Of a stretch of 44,365 bases of DNA, positions 8,287 through 17,886 are shown piece after piece. Within the stretch, counting starts at the first letter, position 1; the number at the start of each line of letters is the position of its first letter. The translations under genes and the position numbers were made by a program. The notes under the pieces were generated by a model that saw nothing but the letters and a program-made list of their open reading frames with translations, ran no database searches and was not told the DNA's origin. This DNA is from a bacterium BMS3Abin03 (GTDB lineage: Bacteria; Bacteroidota; Ignavibacteria; Ignavibacteriales; Ignavibacteriaceae): the NCBI GenBank assembly GCA_002898075.1, contig BDSV01000018.1, positions 1-44,365 on the forward strand, in the 5' to 3' direction.

Positions 8287-9044
8287 TTCTTTCCTCTTCC
8301 TAAAATATTAATAAACCCTTTTTGTGATTTCCCGGGTATATCCGTTTTGATATCAAACGGCAGTTTTAATTTATGCATATATTTATCGTACTTCAAAAGC
8401 GCTGTTTTAAGATCGCTGTCCGAATACAAATTCAGATCATTAAAAAATGAACCCGGCTTTAAAGCTCTTTCGGGATCTCTTATATTTTTCACCCGCATTA
8501 ACTCATTATAAAAATTGGTTAAAGGAATAAGACGGTTCACACCAGTATCGTATTCGAATAACCAGATTTTTTTTTGAACTGGGGAAATTGCCAAAACAAA
8601 TCTGTCCGTTGATATTACAACTTCCCTCAAATCTGAACCATCGATTGGTGAAGGTAACCCGGGAATCCAACCGGAATAAGTTTTACAACTATTTATTTGA
8701 ACTTGATCATAAGTGACCGACAGCTCGGGACCGGTAATGTCAAACTCTATTTCATCATCGCTTTCTTCATGAATTATTACATCTATTGTTCCCAAATTTG
8801 TCTCGATCATTCCTATCGCAAAAACAGGAGTGGATGAAACGGAAAAATCGGGTTTGCTCTCTTTTCTGCCGAGCACTAAATTTGTTTCACCGAATCTTCC
8901 GTAACCGATAACGAATAATTTATCGATCTTTTCTCTGTATATTTTATAACCGGGTTTATTATCCGGTAAGATTGAAAACAAAATTTTCTTTTCTGCTCCG
9001 GTTAATTTCCTGGGGAATTTTTGATTGTTAAATTTCACTTTCAC
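8283..9044 (-). CDS. Conserved hypothetical protein in Kdo/LPS cluster
   Basis: 253-aa ORF coupled by 4-nt overlaps to kdsA and kdsD; no motif recognised. Confidence 0.8.
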   Translation of the reverse strand: MKVKFNNQKFPRKLTGAEKKILFSILPDNKPGYKIYREKIDKLFVIGYGRFGETNLVLGRKESKPDFSVSSTPVFAIGMIETNLGTIDVIIHEESDDEIEFDITGPELSVTYDQVQINSCKTYSGWIPGLPSPIDGSDLREVVISTDRFVLAISPVQKKIWLFEYDTGVNRLIPLTNFYNELMRVKNIRDPERALKPGSFFNDLNLYSDSDLKTALLKYDKYMHKLKLPFDIKTDIPGKSQKGFINILGRGKN

Positions 9045-9856
9045 TTAAAGCTTTTAACTTTATCATCGATTTCTTTTACTTCACCAAGCAAGTTTTCAAG
9101 ATTATCAAGCGGTAACTGGCTTGCAGCATCGCTTAAAGCATTCCCGGGATCGGGATGAACTTCTAAAAAGAGTGCGTCAATTCCCACAGCAGCAGCAGCA
9201 CGTGCTAAGGGCTTTATGAATTTTGGTTCGCCGCTGCTTGTTGAATCTTTACCCGGTAATTGAACAGAGTGCGTAGCATCCATTACAACAGGATAACCAA
9301 ACTCACGCATAATAACCAACGATCTCATATCAACAATAAGATTATGATAACCGAATGTTGTGCCTCTTTCAGTAAGTATGATTTTTTTGTTTTTTGTTGA
9401 TTCAACTTTTTCTATAACGTGTTTCATATCTCCCGGTGCGAGGAACTGACCTTTTTTAACGTTCACAACTTTACCGCTTTCACCCGCGGCAATTAACAGC
9501 TCCGTTTGTCTGCATAAAAAAGCAGGAATCTGCAACACATCAGCAACAGCAGCAGCTTTTATCACTTCATCTTTTGAATGGACATCCGTAAGAATTGGAA
9601 GATCAAATTCCTGTTTCACCGTTTCCAAAATACGGAGCGCTTTGTCATCACCAATTCCGGTAAACGAATTAAGGTTTGTCCTGTTCGCCTTCTTATAACT
9701 TGATTTAAATATAAATGGAATGTTCAACTTAGAAGTGATCTTTTTAATCTCTCCGGCAGTCTGCAATACTAATTCTTCATTTTCAACTACACAGGGACCT
9801 GCAATAAGAACGAAAGGAAGATTGCCGCCTATTTTAATGCCGTTAATCTCAACCAT
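9041..9856 (-). CDS. kdsA: 3-deoxy-8-phosphooctulonate synthase
   Basis: LIAGPCVVENEEL, FKSSYKKANRTNLNSFTGIG, LTERGTTFGYHNLIVDMRSL, VMDATHSVQLPG, LFLEVHPDP. Confidence 0.95.
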   Translation of the reverse strand: MVEINGIKIGGNLPFVLIAGPCVVENEELVLQTAGEIKKITSKLNIPFIFKSSYKKANRTNLNSFTGIGDDKALRILETVKQEFDLPILTDVHSKDEVIKAAAVADVLQIPAFLCRQTELLIAAGESGKVVNVKKGQFLAPGDMKHVIEKVESTKNKKIILTERGTTFGYHNLIVDMRSLVIMREFGYPVVMDATHSVQLPGKDSTSSGEPKFIKPLARAAAAVGIDALFLEVHPDPGNALSDAASQLPLDNLENLLGEVKEIDDKVKSFK

Positions 9857-9972
9857 AATTAAATATTTTTGATGAATAGGATGCCTAAATATAAGAAATA
9901 ATGGAGTTTAATGGATGAGTAAAAAATGGACAGGTTAATCTTTCTAAATCCAAGGAAATAAAACAATTGTGT

Positions 9973-10305
9973 TTAAGGAATCATTAAAATTGAGTTTTGT
10001 TTATCTTCGAAAAATTCAATAATCAGTTGATGATTTTCTATTAATAAGTTTATAACATCATCTGTTGAACAATTCCCTTTTTGTATCCAAATTACTTTTG
10101 GTGGGAAGCCTTTTATTATAGCTAAATCATTAAAATCCGAATCCTTTGTGACAATAACATAATTATTTTCTTTTGCATATTTCCAAACATATTGATCACT
10201 AGCAGTATCTAACGATAGTTCTTTAATATGCTTAACTTCAGTAAAATAATCATTAAGAAAAGTTACTAAACGATGAGAAAGATTTTGGTCAATTAATAGT
10301 TTCAT
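9973..10305 (-). CDS. DUF5615 PIN-like protein (putative toxin)
   Basis: MKLLIDQNLSHRLVTFLNDYFTEVKHIKELSLDTASDQYVWKYAKENNYVIVTKDSDF; 4-nt overlap with the DUF433 gene. Confidence 0.85.
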   Translation of the reverse strand: MKLLIDQNLSHRLVTFLNDYFTEVKHIKELSLDTASDQYVWKYAKENNYVIVTKDSDFNDLAIIKGFPPKVIWIQKGNCSTDDVINLLIENHQLIIEFFEDKQNSILMIP

Positions 10306-10526
10306 TTGCTAAGAGTGAGTGATCTTCGTTCTCTGTCTGCTGCATAACTAAGACAAGCAAGTATGTCTTCTTTTGTAAGTTCCGGAAAATCTTTTAATAT
10401 TTCTTCCTGTGACATTCCCGAAGCAAGATATTCCAATATATCATAAACAGTAATACGCAAGTTTCTGATACAAGGCTTTCCGCTTCTTTTACCGGGTTCG
10501 AATGTTATATTTTTTTTATAATCCAT
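10302..10526 (-). CDS. DUF433 protein (putative antitoxin)
   Basis: ITFEPGKRSGKPCIRNLRITVYDILEYLASGMSQEEILKDFPELTKEDILACLSYAADRE. Confidence 0.88.
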   Translation of the reverse strand: MDYKKNITFEPGKRSGKPCIRNLRITVYDILEYLASGMSQEEILKDFPELTKEDILACLSYAADRERRSLTLSK

Positions 10527-10804
10527 TTATCTTCCAGTTTGTTTGGTTAAACATAAGTTATTGAACTTAAAATTTCAACTAATTTTCAACGCTTTTGAGT
10601 TAGATATGAAAATACTTTGAAATAGTCGTCATCCAAATTTTTATTACTGCTTATTTCATTCTTTGCAGTTTTCCATTTGGCAGCTTTTCAGCATTCAGCT
10701 TTAACTATTCATTCATCATTTATATCTTGGATTTTCTGGAAATAAGTTTTATTATCAATCGTTGTTTTTAAGCAATTCTTATAACAAATCTTCAAAATAA
10801 ATTA

Positions 10805-13315
10805 TTGGATGATTCTGTGCGAAGATATAATTTCATTTTCTCAATCATTTCAATTTTCTTATTAATAACTTCCTTTTTATTAGCTCAACCGGTAAAGACG
10901 TTTGATGCTGCTCAAATTGAACTGGCGCTGAAAAAGCTTAACACGCTCGGCAGCGTTTTATACATTGCTGCTCATCCCGATGATGAAAATACTGCTTTCC
11001 TGTCTTATTGCTCATCGGGTAAATTGCTCCGAACGGGTTATCTTTCAATTACACGAGGTGATGGCGGACAAAACTTAATTGGAGACGAGCAGGGTGGTTT
11101 GCTTGGTGTTATCCGTACGCAGGAACTTTTACAGGCGCGGCGGATTGATGGAGCAGAACAGTTTTTTACACGCGCGATCGATTTCGGATATACGAAATCT
11201 GCCGAAGAAACTTTTAAGCTCTGGAATAAGGAGAAAGTTCTTTCCGATGTTGTATGGATTATCAGAAGATTCCGTCCTGATGTAATTGTTACACGATTTC
11301 CAACAAGCGGCGAAGGCATGCATGGTCAGCATACCGCTTCTGCTATTCTTGCGCTTGAAGGATTTAAACTTGCAGGCGATTCATCTGCGTTTCCCGCACA
11401 ATTGGAATATGTTAACGTGTGGCAGCCGAAAAGAATTTACTGGAACGGATGGACTCCCGCTTTTAATAGAATGGGAATAAATTCGGACACATTGATAAGC
11501 ATAAATATTGGAGCGTTCAATCGTTTGCTTGGAAAATCTTACACGGAGATTTCTGCCGAAAGCAGAAGCATGCACAAAAGCCAGGGATTCGGGTCTTCCG
11601 GTTGGCGCGGAAACCGGATAAATTATTTCCTTTATATGGATGGGAAAAAAGCTAAGAATGATTTATTCGATGGAATAGACCAAACATGGAATAGGGTAAA
11701 AGACGGAAAGAAAATCGGTAAACTAATTACGAAAATAATCTCTGAATACGATCCTGAAAATCCGGAAAGAATTATTCCGGATTTGATTACCGCATATTCA
11801 GAATTAGGAAATATTAAAGATGATTATTGGGCTCAGATAAAAGGGAGGGAAATTTTAGAATTAATACGCGCTTGTGCAGGAATCTGGATCGAAGCGATAT
11901 CTGACGAACAAACTGTAACACCCGGAAGTGATTTTGTTGTGAAGACTGGAATTGTTAACAGATCAACGGTGCCGTTTGTTCTTGAAGGAGTTTACATAAA
12001 TTACCAGGCGGCTGATTCTGTTATGGACAAAACATTGCTAACCGGTGAATTTGTCGAGAATAAAAAAGAGATTCGCCTACCCGACGACATACAAACAACT
12101 CAACCTTACTGGCTGCGTTACCCCCGCGAAGGTGATTTATACAATGTACCCGATCAAACATTAATCGGCTTAGCGCAAAACTCTCCCCCGCTCATAGCGC
12201 GCTTCAGGTTGTTATTTAACAAAACAAGTTTGGTTTTCAGTACTCCTGTTCAATTCAGAAAAACCGATCCAACTAAAGGTGAGGTTTACAGCCCGTTGAT
12301 AATCGCACCGTTAGCAACAGCGAACTTTGAAAACAGTTTGTATATTTTTCCTTCAAATAATAAAAGAAAGATAAATGTAATTCTGAAAAACTTTTCTGAT
12401 GAGATATCAGGAGAGTTAAAATTATCCGCACAAAATGGATGGCAAATTGAACCTTCATCTTTCGATTTTGATTTTGAAAACAAAAGCGATGAGAAACAAT
12501 TTACTTTTACTGTATCTCCTCCATCAAATACAGAAACTGCCGAACTTACTGCAAAAGTAATTATTGACGATAAATCATACACGAAAAGTTCGGTAACAAT
12601 TAATTACGATCATATTCCGCGGCAGGTTGTTTTCCCCGAAGCAAAAGTAAAGTTGTTGAAATTAGATTTGGGAAAGAAAGTCGTAAATAAAATTGGATAC
12701 ATTAAGGGCTCCGGAGATAAGATTCCCGGCTACCTTCGTGAGCTTGGTTATGAAGTAAATTACTTAACCGATACAGATTTTTCAAACGGTAATCTCTCTG
12801 GTTATGATGTTATTATTGCAGGAATACGAGCATACAATACAGATAAATGGTTGGCTGTGTATCAACCAAAACTGATGGAATATGTAGAGAATGGCGGAAC
12901 GTATATTGTTCAATATAATACAACGAGGAAGAAATATGCTCAGCCCGGACCTTACGGGTTTAATATTTCCCACGATCGTGTAACCGAAGAAAATGCAAAA
13001 GTAAAATTCATAAACCCAAATCATCCGCTGCTGAACTTCCCGAATAAGATAACGGAGAAAGATTTTAACGGCTGGATACAGGAACGAGGATTATACTTTG
13101 CGAACGAGTGGGATAATGATTACGAACCTGTGCTGGAAATGAACGATATTACTGAATTACCTAAGAAAGGTTCACTTCTCTATGCACGGTACGGCGATGG
13201 GGTGTTTATTTACACGGGATTGTCTTTTTTCAGAGAACTTCCGGCTGGAGTTCCGGGCGCTTACAGACTTTTCATCAATTTAATATCGGCAGGAAAATAT
13301 GACGAACAAAATTGA
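10805..13315 (+). CDS. PIG-L (LmbE) family deacetylase with C-terminal ThuA/GATase-like region
   Basis: VLYIAAHPDDENTAFLSYCSSG, RGDGGQNLIGDEQG, RFPTSGEGMHGQHTASAILALEGFKLAGD; C-terminal DVIIAGIRAYNTDKWL...GGTYIVQYN. TTG start provisional. Confidence 0.87.
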   Translation: MDDSVRRYNFIFSIISIFLLITSFLLAQPVKTFDAAQIELALKKLNTLGSVLYIAAHPDDENTAFLSYCSSGKLLRTGYLSITRGDGGQNLIGDEQGGLLGVIRTQELLQARRIDGAEQFFTRAIDFGYTKSAEETFKLWNKEKVLSDVVWIIRRFRPDVIVTRFPTSGEGMHGQHTASAILALEGFKLAGDSSAFPAQLEYVNVWQPKRIYWNGWTPAFNRMGINSDTLISINIGAFNRLLGKSYTEISAESRSMHKSQGFGSSGWRGNRINYFLYMDGKKAKNDLFDGIDQTWNRVKDGKKIGKLITKIISEYDPENPERIIPDLITAYSELGNIKDDYWAQIKGREILELIRACAGIWIEAISDEQTVTPGSDFVVKTGIVNRSTVPFVLEGVYINYQAADSVMDKTLLTGEFVENKKEIRLPDDIQTTQPYWLRYPREGDLYNVPDQTLIGLAQNSPPLIARFRLLFNKTSLVFSTPVQFRKTDPTKGEVYSPLIIAPLATANFENSLYIFPSNNKRKINVILKNFSDEISGELKLSAQNGWQIEPSSFDFDFENKSDEKQFTFTVSPPSNTETAELTAKVIIDDKSYTKSSVTINYDHIPRQVVFPEAKVKLLKLDLGKKVVNKIGYIKGSGDKIPGYLRELGYEVNYLTDTDFSNGNLSGYDVIIAGIRAYNTDKWLAVYQPKLMEYVENGGTYIVQYNTTRKKYAQPGPYGFNISHDRVTEENAKVKFINPNHPLLNFPNKITEKDFNGWIQERGLYFANEWDNDYEPVLEMNDITELPKKGSLLYARYGDGVFIYTGLSFFRELPAGVPGAYRLFINLISAGKYDEQN

Positions 13316-13436
13316 TAATAAAGATGAAGAACCTGCTCCTTTTTTTGGAAGCTGGAAGAAAATTTATGCCTTCGTTTTCGGTGAATTGATTTTTCTCATC
13401 ATCCTTTTTTACATCTTTACAAAGGTGTTTGAGTGA
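13299..13436 (+). CDS. Small single-TM membrane protein (45 aa), not in ORF track
   Basis: MTNKIDNKDEEPAPFFGSWKKIYAFVFGELIFLIILFYIFTKVFE*; overlaps the end of the PIG-L gene and the GTG start of the symporter (GTGA). Confidence 0.75.
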   Translation: MTNKIDNKDEEPAPFFGSWKKIYAFVFGELIFLIILFYIFTKVFE

Positions 13437-15142
13437 GTTTAGTCGATTGGATTGTAATGACCGGGTTTCTTGCTTTCGTTGTTATTTACGGAACTGTAAA
13501 AACCCGGAAGACTAAAGATGTCGATTCGTATCTTCGTGCAGGAAGAAAAACTCCCTGGTGGACTATCACTCTTTCCATAATGGCTACGCAGGCAAGTGCT
13601 ATCACATTTTTATCAACACCGGGACAAGCTTATGTTGACGGAATGCGCTTCGTGCAGTTTTATCTCGGTCTTCCCATCGCAATGATCATCCTATCAATTA
13701 CCGCTGTTCCCATCTACAATAAACTAAATGTTTATACTGCTTATGAATATCTTGAAAAACGATTCGATTTAAAAAACAGAACGCTTGGAAGTGTTTTATT
13801 CCTTACGCAGCGCGGGCTTGCGGCGGGCTTTACAATTTATGCTCCCGCATTAATTCTTTCGGTAATTCTCGGCTGGCGGCTCGATGTAACAATTTTGATT
13901 ATCGGCGGAGCGGTAATTCTTTATACAACAGTCGGTGGAACGGTTGCGGTAAATAAAACACATATTCATCAGATGGTGATTATTACAGTTGGGATGTTTG
14001 CCGCATTTATTACAATTTATTTTCTCCTTCCAAACGATATTTCCGTTATAGATGCGGCTTATGTTGCAGGTAAACTCGGCAAACTAAACGCAATCGATTT
14101 TTCTTTCGATCTTAGTAACCGTTACACATTCTGGTCGGGGATAATCGGGGGAACATTTTTGATGCTTTCATATTTCGGCACCGATCAATCGCAGGTGCAG
14201 CGTTATCTCGCCGGCAGTTCGATAAAAGAAAGCAGGATGGGTTTACTTGTTAACGGTTTGGTAAAAGTCCCGATGCAGTTCATTATACTTTTTATAGGCG
14301 CGATGGTATTCGTGCTTTACCAATTCATCACTCCCCCGCTGTTTTTTAATCCTGTTGAAGAAGCAAATGTTAAAAGCAGCATTTATACCGAACAGTACAA
14401 AAAGTTAGAGAATGATTATAAAATTGTCAGTGAAGAAAAGCAAAATGAAATAAGGGAAATGCTCTCGGCAATTAAGACAGGTGATAAAAAAGAGATTGAA
14501 ACAAAGACAAAAATCGTAAATGATAAACAAAAAGAAGCGACTCTGATAAGGGAAGAAGCAATAGGATTAATAACGAAGGCGAATCCCGATGCGGATACAA
14601 ACGATACAAATTTTATTTTTATAACTTACATTACAACTTTCCTTCCAATAGGATTAATAGGATTAGTACTTGCGGCAATCCTTTCCGCTTCAATGTCTTC
14701 AACTTCGGCGGAGTTGAATGCTTTGGCTTCCACTACTGTAATTGATATTTACAAAAGGATGATAAAAAAAGACGGCGATGATAAACACTATCTGCGGGCA
14801 TCAAAAATTTCAACAGTTTTGTGGGGAATTTATGCAATCCTGTTTGCACTGCTTGCAAAGGAACTCGGCTCGCTCGTAGAAGCGGTAAACATACTCGGTT
14901 CGCTTGTTTACGGTACAATTTTAGGAATTTTCCTCGTTGCATTCTATTTGAAGAAAGTAAGCGGAACACCTACGTTTTACGCTGCGTTAACCGCCGAGTT
15001 AGTCGTTCTCTATTGCTACTTTTTTACGGACATTCCATTCCTGTGGTACAATTTAATCGGGTGTATGCTGGTTATAGTTCTTTCGTTGATTCTGAATACG
15101 TTTTTACCGAAAACCACTGAAACGGTTGGGAAATTTATTTAA
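13433..15142 (+). CDS. Sodium:solute symporter (SSS family)
   Basis: Multiple TM segments; TRKTKDVDSYLRAGRKTPWWTITLSIMATQASAITFLSTPGQAYVDG; GLVLAAILSASMSSTSAELNALASTTVIDIYKR. Confidence 0.93.
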   Translation: MSLVDWIVMTGFLAFVVIYGTVKTRKTKDVDSYLRAGRKTPWWTITLSIMATQASAITFLSTPGQAYVDGMRFVQFYLGLPIAMIILSITAVPIYNKLNVYTAYEYLEKRFDLKNRTLGSVLFLTQRGLAAGFTIYAPALILSVILGWRLDVTILIIGGAVILYTTVGGTVAVNKTHIHQMVIITVGMFAAFITIYFLLPNDISVIDAAYVAGKLGKLNAIDFSFDLSNRYTFWSGIIGGTFLMLSYFGTDQSQVQRYLAGSSIKESRMGLLVNGLVKVPMQFIILFIGAMVFVLYQFITPPLFFNPVEEANVKSSIYTEQYKKLENDYKIVSEEKQNEIREMLSAIKTGDKKEIETKTKIVNDKQKEATLIREEAIGLITKANPDADTNDTNFIFITYITTFLPIGLIGLVLAAILSASMSSTSAELNALASTTVIDIYKRMIKKDGDDKHYLRASKISTVLWGIYAILFALLAKELGSLVEAVNILGSLVYGTILGIFLVAFYLKKVSGTPTFYAALTAELVVLYCYFFTDIPFLWYNLIGCMLVIVLSLILNTFLPKTTETVGKFI

Positions 15143-15456
15143 AATTTGTTATACCACAGGATAAATCCTGTAGAGAATTTAATTCTAGAACATTTTGTTC
15201 AAATTCCCACGATTAAAACCATAAGCTTCTATTATGATTCCTTTATTTTCACATGTTCTCTTACCGCAGCAATTTTTGTTTATAGATATAAAATCTTGCC
15301 GGTATTTATCATCTCTCAACTTTTAGAGAGAAGTATTTAATATTCTCAACAATGAAAAAATAAACTTTAAAAAACTTTAATAATCGCATAAATACCTTAC
15401 ATCATTCAATGGCAAGGATGTTGATATTACCTAATATCAAGTTTTATATTTTTGAT

Positions 15457-15903
15457 ATGAATAAGAATTTTTCCATAGAACCAGTTTACACAATTAGTAC
15501 TGCAGCAAGATTGCTCGGCGTATCGGTCCCCACTCTTAGAATGTACGAGCGCGAAGGATTATTAATTCCATTTAAATCCACAGGCAATCAGCGTAGATAT
15601 TCCGATATGGACCTTGAAAGAATAAGATGCATAAGAAGAGCAATAAACGAAGATAAAATTGGCATTGAAGGAATACGAAGGATGCTTGCTTTAATACCCT
15701 GCTGGGCTGTTATGAGCTGTACCGCTGAAGATTATATTAATTGCGAAGCATTTCAGTCATATTCAAAACCCTGCTGGACTTTTAACCATAAAATAAATCT
15801 CTGCTCCGGCAGAGACTGCAGGCAATGCGATGTGTATAACAGTTTTACCGATTGCGCCAGCATTAAAGAAAAATTAAAAGAATTAGTTCCGCCAATTAAG
15901 TAA
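15457..15903 (+). CDS. MerR-family regulator with Cys-rich C-terminus
   Basis: YTISTAARLLGVSVPTLRMYEREGLLIPFKSTGNQRRYSDMDLERIRCIRRAI; C-terminal CWAVMSCTAEDYINCEAF...PCWTFNHKINLCSGRDCRQCDVY. In-frame ATG at 15457 used. Confidence 0.88.
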   Translation: MNKNFSIEPVYTISTAARLLGVSVPTLRMYEREGLLIPFKSTGNQRRYSDMDLERIRCIRRAINEDKIGIEGIRRMLALIPCWAVMSCTAEDYINCEAFQSYSKPCWTFNHKINLCSGRDCRQCDVYNSFTDCASIKEKLKELVPPIK

Positions 15904-15932
15904 TAATTATAAAAATAAAATAGGATAATACG

Positions 15933-17162
15933 ATGAAAAAATTAGTGATTCTCGGTGCCGGGACCGCAGGCACAATGATGTTAAATAAACTCTATAACGC
16001 ACTCGATAAAGATGAATGGCAAATTACAATTGTTGATCAGCATGAAACTCATTATTACCAACCGGGATTTTTATTCATCCCTTTCGGAATTTATGAAAAA
16101 AAAGATGTGATAAAACCAAAAAGCGACTTCTTCCCTTCGGGTATTAATGCAATCACCGCACAGATAGATAAGATTGAACCGGATAATAACAGGGTGCTTC
16201 TGAAAAATAATCAGGTTGTAACTTATGACTATTTGATTATTGCAACCGGCGCCCGCATTGCGCCTGCAGAAACAGAAGGGCTGCAGGATAAGCTGTGGCA
16301 TAAAAACATCTTCGATTTTTACACAATAGAAGGCGCAACGGCTCTTGCAAACTTCTTCAAATATTGGAAAGGCGGAAAGCTTGTTCTCAACATAACCGAG
16401 ATGCCGATCAAATGCCCGGTTGCTCCGCTGGAATTTGTTTTTCTTGCTGACTCATATTTCACTAAAAGAGGAATTCGTGATAAGGTTGACATTACTTTTG
16501 TAACTCCCCTGGACGGTGCGTTTACTAAGCCGAGGGCCTCGGCAATTCTCGGAGACTTTCTGGATAAGAAAAATATTAAGCTCATTACTGATTTCGATAT
16601 TGCAAGAGTTGATAATGATAAAAAGGAAATTATTTCCTGGGAAGAGGATGAAATTCCATTCGATGTTTTAGTTACAATTCCTACAAATACGGGTGATCCT
16701 GCTATTGAACGCAGCGGAATGGGTAATGAACTGAACTTTATACCGACAGATAAGCATACTTTAAGAGCAGAAGGTTACGATAATATTTTTGTAATTGGAG
16801 ACGCTACAGACCTGCCGAGTTCTAAAGCCGGTTCTGTTGCTCACTTCGAAGCAGATATTTTATACGAAAACTTTTTAAGCGTAATCGAAGGAAGAGAACC
16901 TCAAGCTCAATTCGACGGTCATGCAAATTGCTTTATAGAATCGGGTTTCGGGAACGGTATTTTAATCGATTTTAATTATGATACTGAACCTTTACCCGGA
17001 AAATTCCCGTTACCCGGCGTAGGTCCGTTTTCATTATTGGAAGAAACAAAGATGAACCACTACGGTAAGATAATGTTCAGGTGGATGTACTGGAACTTTC
17101 TGGTTAAAGGACTTGAACTACCTATTGAATCAAATATGTCGATGGCAGGAAAGAGGATGTAA
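15933..17162 (+). CDS. FAD-dependent oxidoreductase, sulfide:quinone oxidoreductase-like
   Basis: KKLVILGAGTAGTMMLNKLY, YDYLIIATGARIAP, DNIFVIGDATDLPSSKAGSVAHFEADIL. Confidence 0.85.
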   Translation: MKKLVILGAGTAGTMMLNKLYNALDKDEWQITIVDQHETHYYQPGFLFIPFGIYEKKDVIKPKSDFFPSGINAITAQIDKIEPDNNRVLLKNNQVVTYDYLIIATGARIAPAETEGLQDKLWHKNIFDFYTIEGATALANFFKYWKGGKLVLNITEMPIKCPVAPLEFVFLADSYFTKRGIRDKVDITFVTPLDGAFTKPRASAILGDFLDKKNIKLITDFDIARVDNDKKEIISWEEDEIPFDVLVTIPTNTGDPAIERSGMGNELNFIPTDKHTLRAEGYDNIFVIGDATDLPSSKAGSVAHFEADILYENFLSVIEGREPQAQFDGHANCFIESGFGNGILIDFNYDTEPLPGKFPLPGVGPFSLLEETKMNHYGKIMFRWMYWNFLVKGLELPIESNMSMAGKRM

Positions 17163-17164
17163 AA

Positions 17165-17875
17165 ATGGAAGAGAAAAAAATTCAATCACAGATAAATGAA
17201 ATAAACCGGAAGTTAGATATTGTGCTCGAAGAGATAGAACTGCAAAGAAAGCATCGCAGAGAAATTGATGATCTGAAGGACGACCTGATGCGTGTCGGCA
17301 ACGATCTTTATGCAACTGCGGTAACCGAACTTGAAGATGTTCACGATTATTTGGAAACCGGTGATATACTGCACCTGGGTAAAAAGCTGCTCAGAAATGT
17401 GAAAACCATGAATAAGATGTTTGACCAGATAGAAAGCGCAAGAGATTTTCTGGAAGACGTTTCACCGCTTATTCGGGAATCGATTATTGATATAATGAAC
17501 AAGCTGGATGAATATGACAGGAAAGGATATTTCCAGTTCATTAAACAATCCGAAACGATTATTGAAAACGTTATAACTTCTTTTTCACCGGAAGATGTTA
17601 AAGCCCTCGGAGATAATATTGTTACGATACTTAACACGATTAAAAACCTTACTCAACCCGATATGCTGCAAGCAATAAATAATGCGGTATCGGTTTATAA
17701 GAAACTTGATATAGAAATCGAGGATGATGTATCTTACTTCCAGTTATTTAAAACAATGAACACACCCGAAATGCGTAAAGGAATTGCATTCGGTATTAAG
17801 TTCCTTAAGAGTTTGGCTGAGACACAAACTACAAACGGGAAATTAACGACAGTTAAAAAAGAACAAACAAATTAA
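17165..17875 (+). CDS. DUF1641-type protein
   Basis: Helical protein adjacent to SQR-like gene; C-terminal FKTMNTPEMRKGIAFGIKFLKSLAE typical of DUF1641. Confidence 0.75.
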   Translation: MEEKKIQSQINEINRKLDIVLEEIELQRKHRREIDDLKDDLMRVGNDLYATAVTELEDVHDYLETGDILHLGKKLLRNVKTMNKMFDQIESARDFLEDVSPLIRESIIDIMNKLDEYDRKGYFQFIKQSETIIENVITSFSPEDVKALGDNIVTILNTIKNLTQPDMLQAINNAVSVYKKLDIEIEDDVSYFQLFKTMNTPEMRKGIAFGIKFLKSLAETQTTNGKLTTVKKEQTN

Positions 17876-17886
17876 AGGAGATAAAA

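Noticed and set aside
8041-8511. 156-aa plus-strand ORF antisense to kdsD and the adjacent gene
   Set aside because: Antisense shadow ORF; composition not protein-like.
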